64,000 nt of DNA, taken from positions 46,957 through 110,956 of the forward strand of contig JACZTL010000007.1 of assembly GCA_022573715.1 (NCBI GenBank), given 5' to 3'. This document shows, piece by piece, positions 44,495 to 53,757 of this stretch. Numbering within the stretch: position 1 is the stretch's first letter; every line of letters starts with the position of its first letter. The translations under genes were made by a program, and so were the position numbers. This DNA is from Bacteroidota bacterium (GTDB lineage: Bacteria; Bacteroidota; Ignavibacteria; Ignavibacteriales; Ignavibacteriaceae). The notes below the pieces were generated by a model. It saw only the letters and a list, made by a program, of their open reading frames with translations, did not search any database and was not told the DNA's origin.

Positions 44495-45460
44495 TCAATA
44501 GATCTTTTTATAAAGAGTATTCCGCAATATAGTTTTGGCATCAAATTTTTCCTTAAAATCAATAAGTTCCATACTTGGCGTCATAGGGTTTTCTGCTTTA
44601 GTGTCTTGTGAAACACCAATATCTACGTAGTCATAGTCTAATTCTGTTGCATCTTTAACAATTTCATACATTAGCAGTTGTATAGGTTTGTGCATTGCAT
44701 ATTCATGTAAAAGCATATTATAAAAACAAAGTGCAACTTGCTTATTTGGATAAAACATTAACGAACCGGCTATTGGTTTATCTTTGTAATAAACCATAAA
44801 TAATTTTAAATAATCAGGTAAAAGTTTCTTTAGCTTAATAAGTTCATCAAGTGTGTGTGTAGGTTTAACGTCGTGCCGTGCTTTATTATTTAATAGTATT
44901 GGATAAAATTCATGATAATTATCATTTATCTCTAAATGTAAATTTGAGTCCTTCAAAGCACGGCGCACATTTCTTCTAATAGTTGAACTAAATCTTTGGA
45001 TAATATCTTTTTCTTTGTCTAATTTTATTGCACTTGATATGTAATGAAGTTTATAGCTGAAACCTTGCCATAATAATGCAAATTCTAAATTTTGATTTTG
45101 ATATTTTTCATAAATCATTGGAGCAGATGTAAGTAGGTATTCTTTAAAATTCTTTTTTTTACCATATTCTAATATAGCTGAAACAAGTTCCATAGCTTTT
45201 TTAAAAGTGATATCTTTTGTAACCAACGAACCGTAACTTGCACCTATTGGCGATTCAAAAATATCACCTTCCACTATTGCACCCGGTAATAGCGCAATAA
45301 TATTACCTTTATCAAGAATTATTAGATGATTGAAATTAAATTTTTCCGGTGAGTGATATTCTAAAAATTTTTGCATTTGGAACATTGTTCCGTTATTAGA
45401 ACTAAGAACAAATTCATCCCAAACTTCTTTATATTTTGATGAGTATTTAATTACTTCCAT
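44495..45460 (-). CDS. FemAB/GNAT-type aminoacyl- or acyltransferase-like protein
   Basis: A 321-residue protein built from two GNAT-like halves. Recognisable parts are WDEFVLSSNNGTMFQMQKFL near the start, LPGAIVEGDIFESPIGASYG, RFSSTIRRNVRRALKDSN, the typical FemAB central helix, and DKPIAGSLMFYPNKQVALCF with YVDIGVSQDTKAENPMTPSM. Such proteins often add amino acids or acyl groups to peptidoglycan or exported glycans. It stands between a PorV-like gene and a GT4 gene. Substrate unknown. ATG at 45460. Confidence 0.75.
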   Translation of the reverse strand: MEVIKYSSKYKEVWDEFVLSSNNGTMFQMQKFLEYHSPEKFNFNHLIILDKGNIIALLPGAIVEGDIFESPIGASYGSLVTKDITFKKAMELVSAILEYGKKKNFKEYLLTSAPMIYEKYQNQNLEFALLWQGFSYKLHYISSAIKLDKEKDIIQRFSSTIRRNVRRALKDSNLHLEINDNYHEFYPILLNNKARHDVKPTHTLDELIKLKKLLPDYLKLFMVYYKDKPIAGSLMFYPNKQVALCFYNMLLHEYAMHKPIQLLMYEIVKDATELDYDYVDIGVSQDTKAENPMTPSMELIDFKEKFDAKTILRNTLYKKIY

Positions 45461-45468
45461 TCAATAAA

Positions 45469-46386
45469 TCAAAACTTATATCGAAGAGAAAATAAATTAG
45501 CGCTTCCAAGTCCGAGCTGAAAAGGAACATAAGCAAAATCAAAAGTTAGGTTATGCCAATAAAGACCGAAGCCATATGTAAAGCTGCGTGAATCATAACC
45601 GCTTTGATATCCCAATCTTACTGCGATTAAATTTTTATATACAGCTTCTCCCCCAAAGTTTAAGTGAGTATTATCTGTTTTTGTAAATCTTTGAATTTCT
45701 CCGCCTACAATAAAACTCAATTCGTTATTAGGAACATTGTATAAATAATTTGCGCCGGCAACTATTTCTGTAGGGACTACAGTTTCCTGTGTCTTTAGTG
45801 CTTCCATTGAACCGAGATTTCTAATTACAAAAGAAGCAGTTAAATTTGGAATCTGTGTCTTGTAGTCAATTCCAAAGTCCCAAGCATATCCTTTAGCTTC
45901 ATTTATAAAAAATTGCTCGTACAAATATTTATACGTTACACCGAATTTTATTCCTTCATAAATTTCAAATCCTGTAGAGATATTTCCTGAGAAAAATTTC
46001 GCATCAAATCTTGCCTGTGCTTCTCCTGGTTTTGTACGTACTTCAATATTGTTTACCGATGTAATATTAACGCCCACACCGATCCTCATACCCAATATTC
46101 TTGTTGTAGCGCCAATTACATCACTTCTTACGCCCTGTATCCAATTGTTGTGCATTGCAATTAATTCTTTATCATCGGAATAGGCAAGTTTAGCGGGATT
46201 ATAAAATTGAGCTGTAACTCCATTTGAAAACACAGTGCCCGCATTACCCATTGCAATATTTCTTGCACCGAATCCTATTTTTAGAAAAGCTAAACCACTT
46301 TCTCCGGCGGATTGTGCATAAGCTGCAGTGATGGAAAGCATAAAAAATATAAATAGGAAGAATATTTTTATAGAATAATTTTTCAT
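45469..46386 (-). CDS. PorV/PorQ family outer-membrane protein
   Basis: A 305-residue beta-barrel protein with a signal peptide (ending AAYAQ) and the family opening SAGESGLAFLKIGFGARNIA, MGNAGTVFSNGVTAQFYNPA. Regular beta strands run to the final NLFSLRYKF, with an aromatic C-terminal residue, the outer-membrane insertion signal. PorV carries secreted proteins from the type IX translocon to the attachment complex. The neighbour at 46429 is a second member, and a protein with a sorting domain lies just upstream, so a link to type IX export is likely. Confidence 0.85.
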   Translation of the reverse strand: MKNYSIKIFFLFIFFMLSITAAYAQSAGESGLAFLKIGFGARNIAMGNAGTVFSNGVTAQFYNPAKLAYSDDKELIAMHNNWIQGVRSDVIGATTRILGMRIGVGVNITSVNNIEVRTKPGEAQARFDAKFFSGNISTGFEIYEGIKFGVTYKYLYEQFFINEAKGYAWDFGIDYKTQIPNLTASFVIRNLGSMEALKTQETVVPTEIVAGANYLYNVPNNELSFIVGGEIQRFTKTDNTHLNFGGEAVYKNLIAVRLGYQSGYDSRSFTYGFGLYWHNLTFDFAYVPFQLGLGSANLFSLRYKF

Positions 46387-46428
46387 ATTAAAATTTAATT
46401 AAAACTTTTTATCAATAGTAGGACAAAA

Positions 46429-47427
46429 TTAAAATCTTGCAGTTATCCCTACAATATGCCTGTCATCGGGTGAATATCTTTCTATTACATAAGCATAATC
46501 TACACTAAGTAAAAAATTTCCAACTTTACGTATAAAAGAAGCACCAAGAGATGGTCGAACAGGAAAATCAGAATTTTTTAAATTGTACTGATCGATGCCT
46601 CCTCGCAGAGTAAAATTTTCAGCTAAATAATGTTCTGCACCAATTCTAAAAATAGTTGTTCCGGCATTGCTGCTTTCAAGTTCGGCAGCAACTAAAGTGT
46701 TAAACTTTTTACTTAAATAACTCACACCTATTTTTTTTAGCAAGGGAAATTTATTTTCAGTTTGACTTCCGGACTGCTGTAGAAGAGGAACCGTATCCCA
46801 TTTATATTTACTGTTTAGATCAGCTACCATAAAAGATAAAGTCCATTGTGCATTTAAAGAATAAATACCGCCTAAATCAAAGCCGATTCCTGAAGAAGTT
46901 ATATCCTGAAATAGATTATAGTTATAAAATTTTATAGCAATACCTAGAGCTAATTTTTTTGATAATTCTTTGGCAACAGAGACAAAAAATTGATTCTCAG
47001 TTGTAGAAAATACGCCGATATTATTTCCTTGATTATCTCTTCCGATGATATCGCCAACTCCAGCATTTATAATACCGATACTTACACCAGCCAATAAATC
47101 AGATCCTTTCTTTTTGCTGATGCCCTTTCCTTTGCTGGGTAGAGTAAAATGTTTTGTGAAATTTAAAAAATTTAATTTTCTGTCCAAAGACAAAATAGCA
47201 TAAGAAGTTTGGAAAGAGTTATCTTTCTGAAAGACTGATAAAGCGGGGTTATAATAAGATACAAGATTACCGTATTTAACGGAGGACATTGCATTTCCCA
47301 TACCCATTCCTCTTGCACCGAATCCCATTCTGCTGAAAGCCCCCGGCTGACTGCTTATACTGCTGAACTCTGGCTGTGCAGCGAGTGTGGAAATGAAAAT
47401 TAATGATACAGCTATTATTTTTTTCAA
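46429..47427 (-). CDS. PorV/PorQ-like outer-membrane protein
   Basis: A 332-residue predicted barrel with a short signal peptide (ISTLAAQ) and SSQPGAFSRMGFGARGMGMG, NAMSSVKYGNLVSYYNPALS, matching the opening of PorV-type proteins and of the gene at 45469. It continues with alternating strands and ends in HIVGITARF, again with a terminal Phe. TTG start at 47427. The two paralogues, 42 nt apart, may serve different cargo proteins. Confidence 0.8.
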   Translation of the reverse strand: MKKIIAVSLIFISTLAAQPEFSSISSQPGAFSRMGFGARGMGMGNAMSSVKYGNLVSYYNPALSVFQKDNSFQTSYAILSLDRKLNFLNFTKHFTLPSKGKGISKKKGSDLLAGVSIGIINAGVGDIIGRDNQGNNIGVFSTTENQFFVSVAKELSKKLALGIAIKFYNYNLFQDITSSGIGFDLGGIYSLNAQWTLSFMVADLNSKYKWDTVPLLQQSGSQTENKFPLLKKIGVSYLSKKFNTLVAAELESSNAGTTIFRIGAEHYLAENFTLRGGIDQYNLKNSDFPVRPSLGASFIRKVGNFLLSVDYAYVIERYSPDDRHIVGITARF

Positions 47428-47436
47428 ATCTTCTTC

Positions 47437-49005
47437 TTATTGTAACACTAAAATTTTTCCGTATTGAATGCTTTCGCCTACATCAATTCTGTAAAAATAA
47501 ACACCGTTTGGTACAACATTTCCTGCGGCATCACGTCCGTTCCAAAAATCAATCACACCGGTTTTGTCAACATTGTGAAAGGGATTTCCACGCATTACAT
47601 TTTGTATTAAAGTGCTTACATAATTCATTCCGAAATCATATATTCTTATAGTAACTGGAACACTTCCCCCCCTGGTAGAATATTTTATTTTAAGTCTCTC
47701 AACTCTTGGTGAAAAAGGATTGGGGAATGCATAGCTTTCGTCAGTTGAAGTTAATGGTTGAGAAGCAAAAAATAACTTCCAGTTTCCATTCCAGGTACTT
47801 ATACTTTCGGTAAGTCTTGCTAAACCATCGTTACTTCCCAGCCAGATATCATTATTCTGTGAAGCAGAAGAAAAGAACACATTGGTTGTTAAAGTTAAAT
47901 TTGTTTGAGAATCTTTGATAGTAGCGGGAGTTATCCACGTTACCCCAAAATTACTTGATCTGAAAGCACCGTTATCGGACACTGCAATAATATCATCTCC
48001 TTTGAATCCAAAATTATGTGTCCTTTCGCCGTTAAGAAAAGATGTCCAATTATCTCCCCCATCCTTTGATAAACCAACCGAATAAAATTCTCCCGTTCCG
48101 GATGCAGACCAAGTAGCTGCCCAAAGTGAATTATTGTTTTTATTAAAACCGAGTGCAACAACAAAATTTCCGGATATAGGGTTTGCCTGATTTTGATGAT
48201 TAAATTTTTTCCAACTAATTCCACCGTCAGTTGATTTGTTAATTCCCCCTGCAGTACCTACATAAAGAGTTGAATCATTAACTGAAATTACTGAAAAAGT
48301 ACGGTGATTTAAATTGTTCTCGGAGCAAAAACTACCTGCTGAAGGTGATAAACAAAAGCTCAATGTATCGGCAGGCTTTATTTCATCAAGATAATCCGGA
48401 GGAATAACTACTCGCTCCCAGGTTGTACCGTAATCCGTGCTTTTCCTTAACCCACCTGCAAATGATGTAATCCAAACTGTGCCAGGAGTAAATGCTATAT
48501 CAAATGTTAAATTTTGTTGGACAACGGTAACCGGCAATGCTTTTAATATATTTGCGCCGTAATTAATTGTAGTATCATTTTGATTATCAATTGGCTGAGG
48601 AACTGATGTCCAAGAAAGTCCATTATCAAAAGTATATTTGAGCCCCGAACCTACATCAATATTGTCTCCGTTAATGTTTTCAGTGTGAGCGGTAGCTACC
48701 CAAACAACTCCGTTATTATATGCTAAAGCTGAAATATCTTCTGTACCGAATTCAGGAGTTCCTGTAAAACTCTTCCAGCTAATTCCGTTGTTAAAAGATA
48801 CGCTTAAACCGTTTCCTGTTCCTGCCCAAATAGTATCACCAACAACAATTAAATCCGTAATAGAATTACCGGCAGGGTTATCGTCTAAATTTAATTTTGC
48901 TAACGGATTTTTTTTTGTTAGATTAAAGTTATCAGGTATTACTTGTGAATAAGTAATTCCTGTTAACAGTAGCAACGTAAAAATATATTTAAAAACTCTT
49001 ATCAT
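47437..49005 (-). CDS. Exported Asp-box repeat protein with C-terminal FlgD-like/type IX sorting domain
   Basis: A 522-residue secreted protein. After the signal peptide come repeats of the Asp-box type found in sialidase-like propellers: SFNNGISWKSF, TFDNGLSWTSV, STDYGTTWERV, STDGGISWKKF, SKDGGDNWTSF and SSNFGVTWITP. The last 90 residues (YAFPNPFSPRVERLKIKYS, VTIRIYDFGMNYVSTLI, FWNGRDAAGNVVPNGVYFYR, ending YGKILVLQ) form the FlgD Ig-like domain used as a type IX sorting signal. It is probably placed at the surface with help from the PorV-like proteins. No sialidase catalytic residues were recognised. Confidence 0.87.
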   Translation of the reverse strand: MIRVFKYIFTLLLLTGITYSQVIPDNFNLTKKNPLAKLNLDDNPAGNSITDLIVVGDTIWAGTGNGLSVSFNNGISWKSFTGTPEFGTEDISALAYNNGVVWVATAHTENINGDNIDVGSGLKYTFDNGLSWTSVPQPIDNQNDTTINYGANILKALPVTVVQQNLTFDIAFTPGTVWITSFAGGLRKSTDYGTTWERVVIPPDYLDEIKPADTLSFCLSPSAGSFCSENNLNHRTFSVISVNDSTLYVGTAGGINKSTDGGISWKKFNHQNQANPISGNFVVALGFNKNNNSLWAATWSASGTGEFYSVGLSKDGGDNWTSFLNGERTHNFGFKGDDIIAVSDNGAFRSSNFGVTWITPATIKDSQTNLTLTTNVFFSSASQNNDIWLGSNDGLARLTESISTWNGNWKLFFASQPLTSTDESYAFPNPFSPRVERLKIKYSTRGGSVPVTIRIYDFGMNYVSTLIQNVMRGNPFHNVDKTGVIDFWNGRDAAGNVVPNGVYFYRIDVGESIQYGKILVLQ

Positions 49006-49829
49006 TTTATTTCAACATTGTGTGTTATTGTGTTGCTTGTAAGCCCGGCTTTATCTTTGGCAGTAAAATCGAATTTCCAACTACCGAGTGTTACAGAGCT
49101 TGGGAATGTTAAGAAAACGGTATATCTTCCATCTCCTGCAGTAACATCACCGTTTGAGATTGTGTTGCCATCATCAAATAATGGAAACTGAGATATGCCC
49201 TGGTTGTTAATTATCTTTGTTCCGTTAGGCATAAACAATTCATAATAAACTTCTTTAATATCCTGCAGTCCATCGGGATCGTTAACCACTACTGAAAAAG
49301 TAAATTGAACATTTATCAGCACTGTATCTGGTTGTATTAAATTGCTGATTACAGGAGGTGTGTTCAATTTTCCGTTATTGTAAATAAAGTGCTGAGATGC
49401 AATTATTTTTGTTGCTCCGTCATTTAATGTAATTATATATTCAACATTGTAAGAACCATTTTCAAAATTTCTGCTGAACAAATATTTATTAGAATAAGTC
49501 AAATCACCGGCAGTTGTATCTCCATTATTAGTAATGTTACCGTTATCCAAAAGTCCAAGCGGTTGATCGTTTATTATATTATTGGACGGAGAAAAAATAT
49601 TTATTGAAACAATATTCAAACCATTCACGGAAGAAAATCGAATTGAAAAAGTAAATGAAGAATCGGCGGGATTAAAAACAATTAGATCAATTGCACGAAC
49701 AGAAGCTACTTGAATATTATCAATTTGAGCATCTATTACGGTATTAAAGTCTTTTTCACATCCGTTAAATATTAAAAATATAATCGAGAAAAATATCGTG
49801 ATGATATATCTATAAAATTTATTTATCAT
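49002..49829 (-). CDS. Lipoprotein with two repeated Ig-like modules
   Basis: A 275-residue lipoprotein with lipobox LIFNGC (Cys24). Two modules of about 100 residues each share the string DDG/LDNG ... NGDTTAGD-x-x-Y: LLDNGNITNNGDTTAGDLTY in the first and FDDGNTISNGDVTAGDGRYT in the second. These are of the choice-of-anchor X type and bind calcium in related proteins. Strands between them give Ig-like or cadherin-like domains. The stop overlaps the start of the sorting-domain gene by four bases. It may be a surface adhesion or scaffold protein. Confidence 0.72.
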   Translation of the reverse strand: MINKFYRYIITIFFSIIFLIFNGCEKDFNTVIDAQIDNIQVASVRAIDLIVFNPADSSFTFSIRFSSVNGLNIVSINIFSPSNNIINDQPLGLLDNGNITNNGDTTAGDLTYSNKYLFSRNFENGSYNVEYIITLNDGATKIIASQHFIYNNGKLNTPPVISNLIQPDTVLINVQFTFSVVVNDPDGLQDIKEVYYELFMPNGTKIINNQGISQFPLFDDGNTISNGDVTAGDGRYTVFLTFPSSVTLGSWKFDFTAKDKAGLTSNTITHNVEIK

Positions 49830-49846
49830 ATATTTTATTTCTGATA

Positions 49847-50848
49847 TTATCCCCCAAAAGAAATTATAAAGGGAGTCGGTGAAAAAGACATAAGTAAAAT
49901 AATAAAACTAATGTAACCCAACAACTTTCTTTTAAAATCTAATTCCGAATTATCTGGAACGGGTGGATGTTTTAATTTTATAAAAAAGTATAAAATTAAA
50001 GCCCAAAACAGCCAACCTGACCAACCGAATGCAACACTCAAATCCAAAACTCCCTCCAAGATCCCAATCGTACCAAGCACAAACAGTAATGAAAAAGAAA
50101 TTACGGCAATTTTATAGTGTAAATCCCCTCCGAACATTGTATAGCTAATATGTCCACCGTCCAATTGTCCAACAGGAATCATATTCATTGCTGTTATTAA
50201 TAATCCAAACCAACCCACACACAAATAAGGATAATGATAAATCTCACTCATCGGCGGAAAATAATTTGAAGAATCAACAAAAATATTTTTCAATATCGAA
50301 AACAAAAACGTATTTCCAAATACAAGATTCAACTGTCCCTCTCCAAAATTCTTTGCAAAATAATCCGGATGAATACTTAAAATATATTCTTTCCCTGGTA
50401 TATGTGTAAAGCCCCAAAATAGTACTATCAAACATGCAATAAAACCTGCAATTGGTCCGGCAACACCAATATCGAACATAGCCTTTTTAGTCTGCACGGG
50501 TGATTTTGTCTTAATAACTGCACCCATTGTACCAAAGTTCAAAAATCCGGCAATAGAAGGAAAAGGAATAAAAAATGGAAGTGTCGCATCTACATTGTGA
50601 ATTTTTGCAGCGAAGTAATGGCCGAATTCGTGACAAGAGAGAATAAACATTATAGACAAGGAATAAGGAAGTCCCTTCAAAAGAAACGAAAATTCATAAG
50701 GTCCGGGAGTGCTCCTAATCCATTCCGCACCTGCAAAAGTTGTTGTAATAAAAGTTAAAAGGAATAGTCCGATGTGAAGAAGATAATTATTCCTTTTACT
50801 TTTTTTTACAGCATTATTTTTTTCTAATTCTTCTTTTGAATTTTCCAA
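49847..50848 (-). CDS. Site-2 protease family (M50) membrane zinc protease
   Basis: A 333-residue polytopic protease. The zinc motif FILSCHEFGHYFAAKIHN holds HEFGH, and MNMIPVGQLDGGHISYTM holds the second ligand site NxxPxxxLDGG. Further landmarks are FGTMGAVIKTKSPVQTKKAM and DIGVAGPIAGFIACL. About seven membrane segments. Such proteases often cut membrane-bound anti-sigma factors, but the form without PDZ domain, as here, has varied roles. TTG start at 50848; it touches the DUF1207 gene with no gap. Confidence 0.9.
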   Translation of the reverse strand: MENSKEELEKNNAVKKSKRNNYLLHIGLFLLTFITTTFAGAEWIRSTPGPYEFSFLLKGLPYSLSIMFILSCHEFGHYFAAKIHNVDATLPFFIPFPSIAGFLNFGTMGAVIKTKSPVQTKKAMFDIGVAGPIAGFIACLIVLFWGFTHIPGKEYILSIHPDYFAKNFGEGQLNLVFGNTFLFSILKNIFVDSSNYFPPMSEIYHYPYLCVGWFGLLITAMNMIPVGQLDGGHISYTMFGGDLHYKIAVISFSLLFVLGTIGILEGVLDLSVAFGWSGWLFWALILYFFIKLKHPPVPDNSELDFKRKLLGYISFIILLMSFSPTPFIISFGG

Positions 50849-51673
50849 TCATAAATCCATATTAAAACCGAAAGTAAAATAATTTTCATTTATATTGAAC
50901 AACTGACCGTGCACGCTTTTCCCTGAATAATAAGAGAAAGTAATGCTGAATCCTCTTCCATCAAACTTACCAAATTTTAAACCTGCAGAAAAAATATTAT
51001 TACCTGTAAATTTATCTATTTTTGAAAGCTTAAAATCATACGCGACAAATGGTATAAATGCATTTAATAAAAAAGAAGTGAAATAATTATCAAATCCAAC
51101 CTGATAAATCCCCTTGCTTATATTAGCCGGCAGAGTATGGAATAAATAAGTAACACCTGCGTAAACTCGAAATCCGTTTATTCTGTAAAAAGGAATTAGC
51201 TCAAAAAATTCTCTACTGTAAACAATAGGCACTCTACCATTACGCCAAATATTACTTTGCTGGTCAAAGCTGCCGTCAACAAGGTGAGAGCTTATGTGAG
51301 CAAATCTGAATCTGAAGCCATATTCTTTTTCGCTTCTAATAAATCTTTGGGCATAATTTACACCGAAATAAAAGTCGGTAGTTTCAACAGGAAATTTAAA
51401 ATTAACTTCGCTTCTTAAACGTGTGTATGTAAAAAGGTCAACACCGTAGGAAATGATTTTGCCTTCATTAGTAATTCTTAAAACATCTGCGGATTTTCCG
51501 ATATCCAATCTTATATTGCTTTCACTCAGCAAATAAGAGAACCCGGCTTTGGGTTCCAAAAAATTTGCGGTAAAAGGTTGAATGTTCAATCCTTTGGGAA
51601 ACCATTCTTTATTGGATTGTGGAAATGCCCGGATTGTATAAACGATTAAGATTAGAAGTACAAATTTCCGCAT
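50849..51673 (-). CDS. Outer-membrane DUF1207-like barrel protein
   Basis: A 274-residue predicted outer-membrane barrel with a signal peptide (ending AFPQ). The body shows alternating strands: FLEPKAGFSYLL, DVLRITNEGKIISYGVDLFT, FYFGVNYAQRF, FRFAHISSHLVDGSFDQ, LIPFYRINGFRVYAGVTYLF, ending YFTFGFNMDL. The RFAHISSHLVD string and the FLEPKAG opening match DUF1207. Function unknown; it is locked between a radical SAM gene and the site-2 protease without gaps. Confidence 0.75.
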   Translation of the reverse strand: MRKFVLLILIVYTIRAFPQSNKEWFPKGLNIQPFTANFLEPKAGFSYLLSESNIRLDIGKSADVLRITNEGKIISYGVDLFTYTRLRSEVNFKFPVETTDFYFGVNYAQRFIRSEKEYGFRFRFAHISSHLVDGSFDQQSNIWRNGRVPIVYSREFFELIPFYRINGFRVYAGVTYLFHTLPANISKGIYQVGFDNYFTSFLLNAFIPFVAYDFKLSKIDKFTGNNIFSAGLKFGKFDGRGFSITFSYYSGKSVHGQLFNINENYFTFGFNMDL

Positions 51674-52666
51674 TTATTTTAATCCGTTATAATATCTTAA
51701 TTTCTTTATTTTCTGCTTCACGAATTTATTATAACCGTATTTAAATTTCGAGGTTAAACTTAATATTGCATATAAATTTGTCGGGAATATAAAAGAAGGT
51801 TCGAAGTAGCAATTAACGGTACAGCCCTGGCAAAAATCGAATCGACCTTCCATTTTTTTAAATTCCAATATTTTTTCTGATTTTCTAATTTCTTTAATAG
51901 GTCTGTCAATTTTTATTTTATCGCTTGCAAAATGATAGCAAGGTAATATAATCTCGTTGTAAGGAGAAATAACTATAACTCTGGAAACGGCTTTGCATTT
52001 CGGATTATTTATATCATTACCGCCGTCACGTCTTAACTTCATAAACCCATTGTTAAGATAGATATCCATTTTACCCGAACAATATTCTTCAATATAATCA
52101 ATTGCCTCTTCCGAAAGTCCGGGGTTACCGAAATAAGAGAACACTGGATTAACAATTAAAATAAGACCGAATTCTTTTGCCAATTGATGCATTCTGGGAA
52201 GTTTTTTGTACGTCTCGTTTGTAACCGTAAATAAAATATCTGGAAACTCTCCCAGTGATTTTGCTATATCTAAGCTTTGAAGTACAAATTTATAGCAATT
52301 AACTTTCCTAATTTTATTATGTTCCTCCTCATCTGGTGAATCCAAAGAAAAATGTAGGAGATCAACTTTACCGGCGAGTTTCTCTGCAAATTTTGGATAG
52401 AGTAAACCGTTTGATGTTATGCTTGTCTGCATTTTATATTTTTGGGCATATTCTGCCATCAAGTGAATATCTTTATGAAGCAGTGGTTCGCCGCCGGTTA
52501 AATCCAAAAACTTTATACCGAGGTCCGCAAGTTGTTCAATATTATTTTTAAATATTTCTAGGTCTGCAAAAGGTGTGTCAATAAAATTTTTGTGTACACC
52601 AAAATGGCAGAATTCGCAATAAGCATTACAGCGATAAGTAACGTAGTAATTACAGAGAAGCAGCAT
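51674..52666 (-). CDS. Radical SAM protein with C-terminal cysteine cluster (SPASM-like)
   Basis: A 330-residue radical SAM enzyme. The first iron-sulfur cluster is bound by C13-x3-C17-x2-C20 in YRCNAYCEFCHFG; LDLTGGEPLL and SITSNGLLY follow as the SAM-binding strands. The C-terminal part has five more cysteines (PKCKA, LPCYHF, FCQGCTVNC), enough for an auxiliary cluster of the SPASM or twitch type. Such enzymes modify peptides, lipids or sugars. Coupled to GT2 and polysaccharide deacetylase genes, a glycan or lipid substrate is more likely than a peptide; none of the usual small precursor genes is present. ATG at 52666 overlaps the GT2 stop by one base. Confidence 0.87.
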   Translation of the reverse strand: MLLLCNYYVTYRCNAYCEFCHFGVHKNFIDTPFADLEIFKNNIEQLADLGIKFLDLTGGEPLLHKDIHLMAEYAQKYKMQTSITSNGLLYPKFAEKLAGKVDLLHFSLDSPDEEEHNKIRKVNCYKFVLQSLDIAKSLGEFPDILFTVTNETYKKLPRMHQLAKEFGLILIVNPVFSYFGNPGLSEEAIDYIEEYCSGKMDIYLNNGFMKLRRDGGNDINNPKCKAVSRVIVISPYNEIILPCYHFASDKIKIDRPIKEIRKSEKILEFKKMEGRFDFCQGCTVNCYFEPSFIFPTNLYAILSLTSKFKYGYNKFVKQKIKKLRYYNGLK

Positions 52667-53757
52667 TAAAATTCTCTCCCCTTCCAGATTACTTTTCTGT
52701 TAAGGACTATCAAAAATGGGAGTGTTAAAACATAGACAATAAAATATATCTCTGCAATAAAAAAGTATTTCATATTTTTTTCAATACCAAGTCTTTTGTG
52801 AATCGGGTATAAAATAAAAAAATCAATTGCTAACTTAAATATTAATAAATATAAAGATACCGAAGAGTAAAAGAAAGGCAGCAGCAACATACAAAGATAA
52901 GTTAGGTAACCGTTTATTAAAATTAAAAAACCGCTCAAAGGCACACCCAATCCTCCAACCGCCCATCGTTTCTTTTGTCTATAAAGAGATTTTATATTTT
53001 CACAAGCCAAAGATGTAACCAAAGTTTCTTTATCCATTGGATATATGATTTTATACTTCCCCAGCCTGCTTATTGCCATCAATAAATTAAAATCCTCGGT
53101 TACACTAAAAGGTAATGCTTCATATCCTCCTACTTCAAAGTATGCTTTTTTAAGGTAAGACATATTGTTGCCAATACAGCTTATTGGTTTTCCAAGATTT
53201 ATTGTACTCGAAGCAATCATTAACAAATAAATGAAATCAATACTTTGCATCCCGCTAAAATTATTTACAGATTCTTGTGTTGTAAAACCGTTTACCATTG
53301 CAACATAATCTTTGTAATAAGAAGCTGTCTTGATAATCCATGTTGGTTTAACAGAACAATCGGCATCGGTTGTAAAAATTATTTCTCCCTTTGCGACCTC
53401 TATACCCGAAGCCAAAGCATTAGTTTTTCCTTTTAATTTACCTTTGGGTTCTTTACTTATAATTTTTTTAAATCGTTCTTTTCCTTTTATAAATTTATTG
53501 ATAATTTCGCCTGTTTTATCCGTTGATCTATCATCTACTAAAATGATTTCTAATTTACCTTCGGGGTAAACCAATTTGTTCAAGGATTCCAAACATCTTA
53601 AAATATTTTTCTCTTCATCCCTTGCTGCAACGATAACGGTTGCTGTAAGTAATTCTTCTTCATTTATTTGCGGGAAATTTTTTTGTACACCGATTGCAAA
53701 AATAAACGATTGAAAAAAATAACAGATTATTATTATAAGGAATATTATTTCAAACAA
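52666..53757 (-). CDS. Membrane-bound glycosyltransferase family 2
   Basis: A 363-residue processive-type GT2. An N-terminal membrane segment (1-18) precedes the GT-A domain: TVIVAARDEEKNILRCLESL, EIILVDDRSTDKTGEII, FTTDADCSVKPTWI, YLKKAYFEVGGYEALPFSVT and the QKKRWAVGGLG (QxxRW) motif. Three to four C-terminal membrane helices follow. The layout fits chitin/hyaluronan-synthase-like enzymes or polyprenyl-linked sugar transferases. TTG start at 53757, inside the deacetylase gene. It may extend a polymer that the deacetylase then trims. Confidence 0.88.
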   Translation of the reverse strand: MFEIIFLIIIICYFFQSFIFAIGVQKNFPQINEEELLTATVIVAARDEEKNILRCLESLNKLVYPEGKLEIILVDDRSTDKTGEIINKFIKGKERFKKIISKEPKGKLKGKTNALASGIEVAKGEIIFTTDADCSVKPTWIIKTASYYKDYVAMVNGFTTQESVNNFSGMQSIDFIYLLMIASSTINLGKPISCIGNNMSYLKKAYFEVGGYEALPFSVTEDFNLLMAISRLGKYKIIYPMDKETLVTSLACENIKSLYRQKKRWAVGGLGVPLSGFLILINGYLTYLCMLLLPFFYSSVSLYLLIFKLAIDFFILYPIHKRLGIEKNMKYFFIAEIYFIVYVLTLPFLIVLNRKVIWKGREF

